This document shows positions 4,575 through 6,008 of a stretch of DNA of 6,008 nt, piece by piece; position 1 is the first letter of the stretch, and every line of letters begins with the position of its first letter. The position numbers and the translations under genes are program-made. This DNA comes from an uncultured Lactobacillus sp. (lineage in GTDB: Bacteria > Bacillota > Bacilli > Lactobacillales > Lactobacillaceae). The notes beneath the pieces are model-generated. The model had not been told where the DNA came from. It saw nothing but the letters and a program-made list of their open reading frames with translations, and did not search any database. The DNA is taken from positions 1 to 6,008 of the forward strand of contig CAMJXI010000072.1 of NCBI GenBank assembly GCA_946409675.1, read 5' to 3'.

Positions 4575-5855
4575 ATGCTAGATATCAAGAAGATTAGAAA
4601 CAACGTTGAATGGGCCAAAGAAAAATTGGGCGCACGTGGAATTAAACCAGAAGAAATCGATGAATTGATTCAACTGGATGAAGATCGCCGCCAACTTTTG
4701 GTCAAGAATGAACAATTGAAGAACCAACGTAACGAAGTGTCTGAACAAATCGCCGTTGCCAAACGCAACAAGGAGAACGCCGATGACGCCATCGCTGCAA
4801 TGCGTAATGTGGGTCAAGAAATCAAAGCTTTGGACGAACAACAAGCTACTATAGAAGAAAAGCAAAAATACATCCTATTGCGCTTACCTAATTTCCCTGA
4901 CGACTCAGTGCCAGTAGGACCTGACGAAAGCTATAACGAAGAATTACGCAAGTGGGGTACACCGCGTACTTTTGACTTCGAACCTAAGTCACACTGGGAA
5001 ATCGGGGAAAACCTCGATATTTTGGACTTCGAACGTGGTGCTAAGGTTTCTGGCAGTCGCTTCTTGTACTACAAGGGTGCTGGTGCCCGCCTAGAGCGCG
5101 CTGTCTACAACTTTTTCTTAGACCAACACCTATTAGAGGGCTACGAAGAAATATTGCCTCCATACCTCGTGAACAACGATTCAATGACTGGTACTGGTCA
5201 ATTCCCTAAGTTTACCGAAGACGTCTACACCGTTGAAGTTGAAGAAAAACCATTAACGCTTATTCCAACGGCCGAAGTTCCTTTGGTTAACTACTACCGT
5301 GATGAGATTATCCAAACTGAAAAACTCCCCGTTTCATTCACTGCACTTTCACCAGCCTTTCGTTCAGAAGCTGGTAGTGCTGGACGTGATACCCGTGGCT
5401 TGATTCGTTTACACCAATTCAACAAAGTCGAAATGGTGAAGTTTACTAAACCTGAGGATTCTTTTGCCGAACTCGAAAAGCTCACAAATGATGCAGAAGA
5501 CCTGCTTAAAAAGCTCAATCTACCATATCATGTGATCACATTGGCATCTGGAGACGCTAGTTTCACTTCTGCTAAGACATATGACCTCGAAGTATGGATT
5601 CCCGCACAAAACATGTACCGTGAGATCTCAAGCTGCTCCAACTGTACTGATTTCCAAGCTAGACGCTCGCAGATTCGCTTCCGTAACGACGAGGGTAAAC
5701 TTGAGTACGTGCACACCTTAAACGGCTCAGGGCTTGCTGTAGGACGTACTGTCGCAGCCATCCTTGAAAACCACCAAAATGCTGATGGTAGCGTGGATAT
5801 CCCCGAATTGCTTGTTCCATATATGCAAGGACTCACTAAAATCACCAAAAACTAG
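4575..5855 (+). CDS. serS: Serine--tRNA ligase (seryl-tRNA synthetase)
   Basis: This 426-residue class II aminoacyl-tRNA synthetase attaches serine to serine tRNAs (and also charges tRNA-Sec where present) in the cytoplasm. The N-terminal [18 protein letters not shown] and the long charged stretch at about 28-100 form the tRNA-binding coiled-coil arm. The catalytic core follows: a motif 1 region around [11 protein letters not shown] (190-200), serine-site TAE (232-234), motif 2 from [20 protein letters not shown] (262-281) and motif 3 from [16 protein letters not shown] (384-399) with its invariant Arg391. [15 protein letters not shown] (350-364) is also typical. The length is normal for bacteria. 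Start ATG 4575 is set by a strong ribosome site. Expression is controlled by the upstream serine T-box, a pairing that independently confirms the identity. No sign of truncation or transfer. Confidence 0.98.
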   Translation: MLDIKKIRNNVEWAKEKLGARGIKPEEIDELIQLDEDRRQLLVKNEQLKNQRNEVSEQIAVAKRNKENADDAIAAMRNVGQEIKALDEQQATIEEKQKYILLRLPNFPDDSVPVGPDESYNEELRKWGTPRTFDFEPKSHWEIGENLDILDFERGAKVSGSRFLYYKGAGARLERAVYNFFLDQHLLEGYEEILPPYLVNNDSMTGTGQFPKFTEDVYTVEVEEKPLTLIPTAEVPLVNYYRDEIIQTEKLPVSFTALSPAFRSEAGSAGRDTRGLIRLHQFNKVEMVKFTKPEDSFAELEKLTNDAEDLLKKLNLPYHVITLASGDASFTSAKTYDLEVWIPAQNMYREISSCSNCTDFQARRSQIRFRNDEGKLEYVHTLNGSGLAVGRTVAAILENHQNADGSVDIPELLVPYMQGLTKITKN

Positions 5856-5865
5856 TCAATTTCAT

Positions 5866-5894
5866 TTGACGTGTACTACCGAAACTGATAATAT
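5866..5894 (+). promoter_or_regulatory. Promoter-like sequence overlapping the serS terminator
   Basis: TTGACG (5866-5871) and TAATAT (5889-5894) are 17 bases apart. The -10 lies in the left arm of the serS terminator, so a transcript from it would start near 5901 in the loop. It would carry only the right arm and would escape that terminator. It may be a chance match in AT-rich sequence. Confidence 0.35.
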
Positions 5895-5935
5895 AGTTCA
5901 AGTCGTCAACGGCGGGATTATATTGTCAGTTTTTT
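5882..5935 (+). terminator. Intrinsic terminator of serS
   Basis: AAACTGATAATATAGTTC (5882-5899) pairs with GGATTATATTGTCAGTTT (5915-5932), about 18 pairs including three wobbles. The loop holds a small inner hairpin (GTCG, TCAA, CGGC at 5902-5913). A T-rich tail (5930-5935, then GTTTG) follows. It lies 26 bases after the stop. Confidence 0.85.
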
Positions 5936-5960
5936 GTTTGTAAATACTTGTTAAAAGTAC

Positions 5961-5989
5961 TTGCAAAAGGAAAAGTGAACGCGTATAAT
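5961..5989 (+). promoter_or_regulatory. Strong sigma-A-type promoter pointing out of the window
   Basis: TTGCAA (5961-5966) and consensus TATAAT (5984-5989) with an ideal 17-base spacer predict a start near 5996. TACTTG occurs twice just upstream (5945-5950 and 5958-5963), the second copy overlapping the -35, and AAGTACTT (5955-5962) is palindromic. The transcribed gene lies beyond the window and cannot be identified from the last few bases. Confidence 0.8.
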
Positions 5990-6008
5990 TTTAAAAGTTG
6001 TCAAGCGA

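Noticed and set aside
47..6008. CRISPR array, insertion sequence, tRNA/rRNA gene or defence system
   Set aside because: I saw no regularly spaced repeats, transposase motifs, cloverleaf or defence-type domains on either strand.

Overview
This window reads as a low-GC Gram-positive (Firmicutes) chromosome segment, most likely from the order Lactobacillales. The reasons are AT-rich spacers, sigma-A-type promoters, purine-rich Shine-Dalgarno sites, a tRNA-dependent T-box leader in front of serS, an Mga/AtxA-type regulator, and a lactic-acid-bacteria-style aquaglyceroporin. All genes lie on the + strand. I cannot name the genus with confidence.

The left edge is not biology. Bases 1-46 match the Illumina TruSeq universal (P5-side) adapter, so genomic sequence starts at about 47, in the middle of an ABC-transporter ATPase gene (47-537) that has lost its Walker A region. 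Next is a MIP-family aquaglyceroporin (622-1359) closed by an intrinsic terminator (1366-1391). A promoter at 1426-1454 then drives a probable two-gene unit: a VTT/TVP38-TMEM64 family membrane protein (1481-2080) and a GNAT acetyltransferase (about 2083-2631) that begins at the VTT stop codon.

The most distinctive gene is a 530-residue Mga/AtxA-like regulator (2740-4332) with two N-terminal helix-turn-helix regions, a PRD-like middle and an EIIB-like C-terminus. Its promoter (2640-2667) carries a perfect inverted repeat in the -35/-10 spacer, and part of that repeat recurs over the start codon, which suggests autoregulation or control by another repressor. No terminator separates this gene from the next unit.

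The last unit is a serine T-box leader (about 4349-4552) with a recognisable Stem I, T-box sequence and competing terminator, followed by serS (4575-5855) and a long terminator (5882-5935). Two promoter-like sequences (5866-5894 and 5961-5989) point rightwards to a transcript that leaves the window.

The genes are a mix of housekeeping and solute or membrane functions and do not form one pathway. I found no mobile element, CRISPR array, tRNA, rRNA or defence cassette. I see no convincing new multi-gene system; the points most worth checking are the adapter artefact, the regulator's operator-like promoter, hairpins early in the GNAT gene, and the tandem promoters at the right edge.
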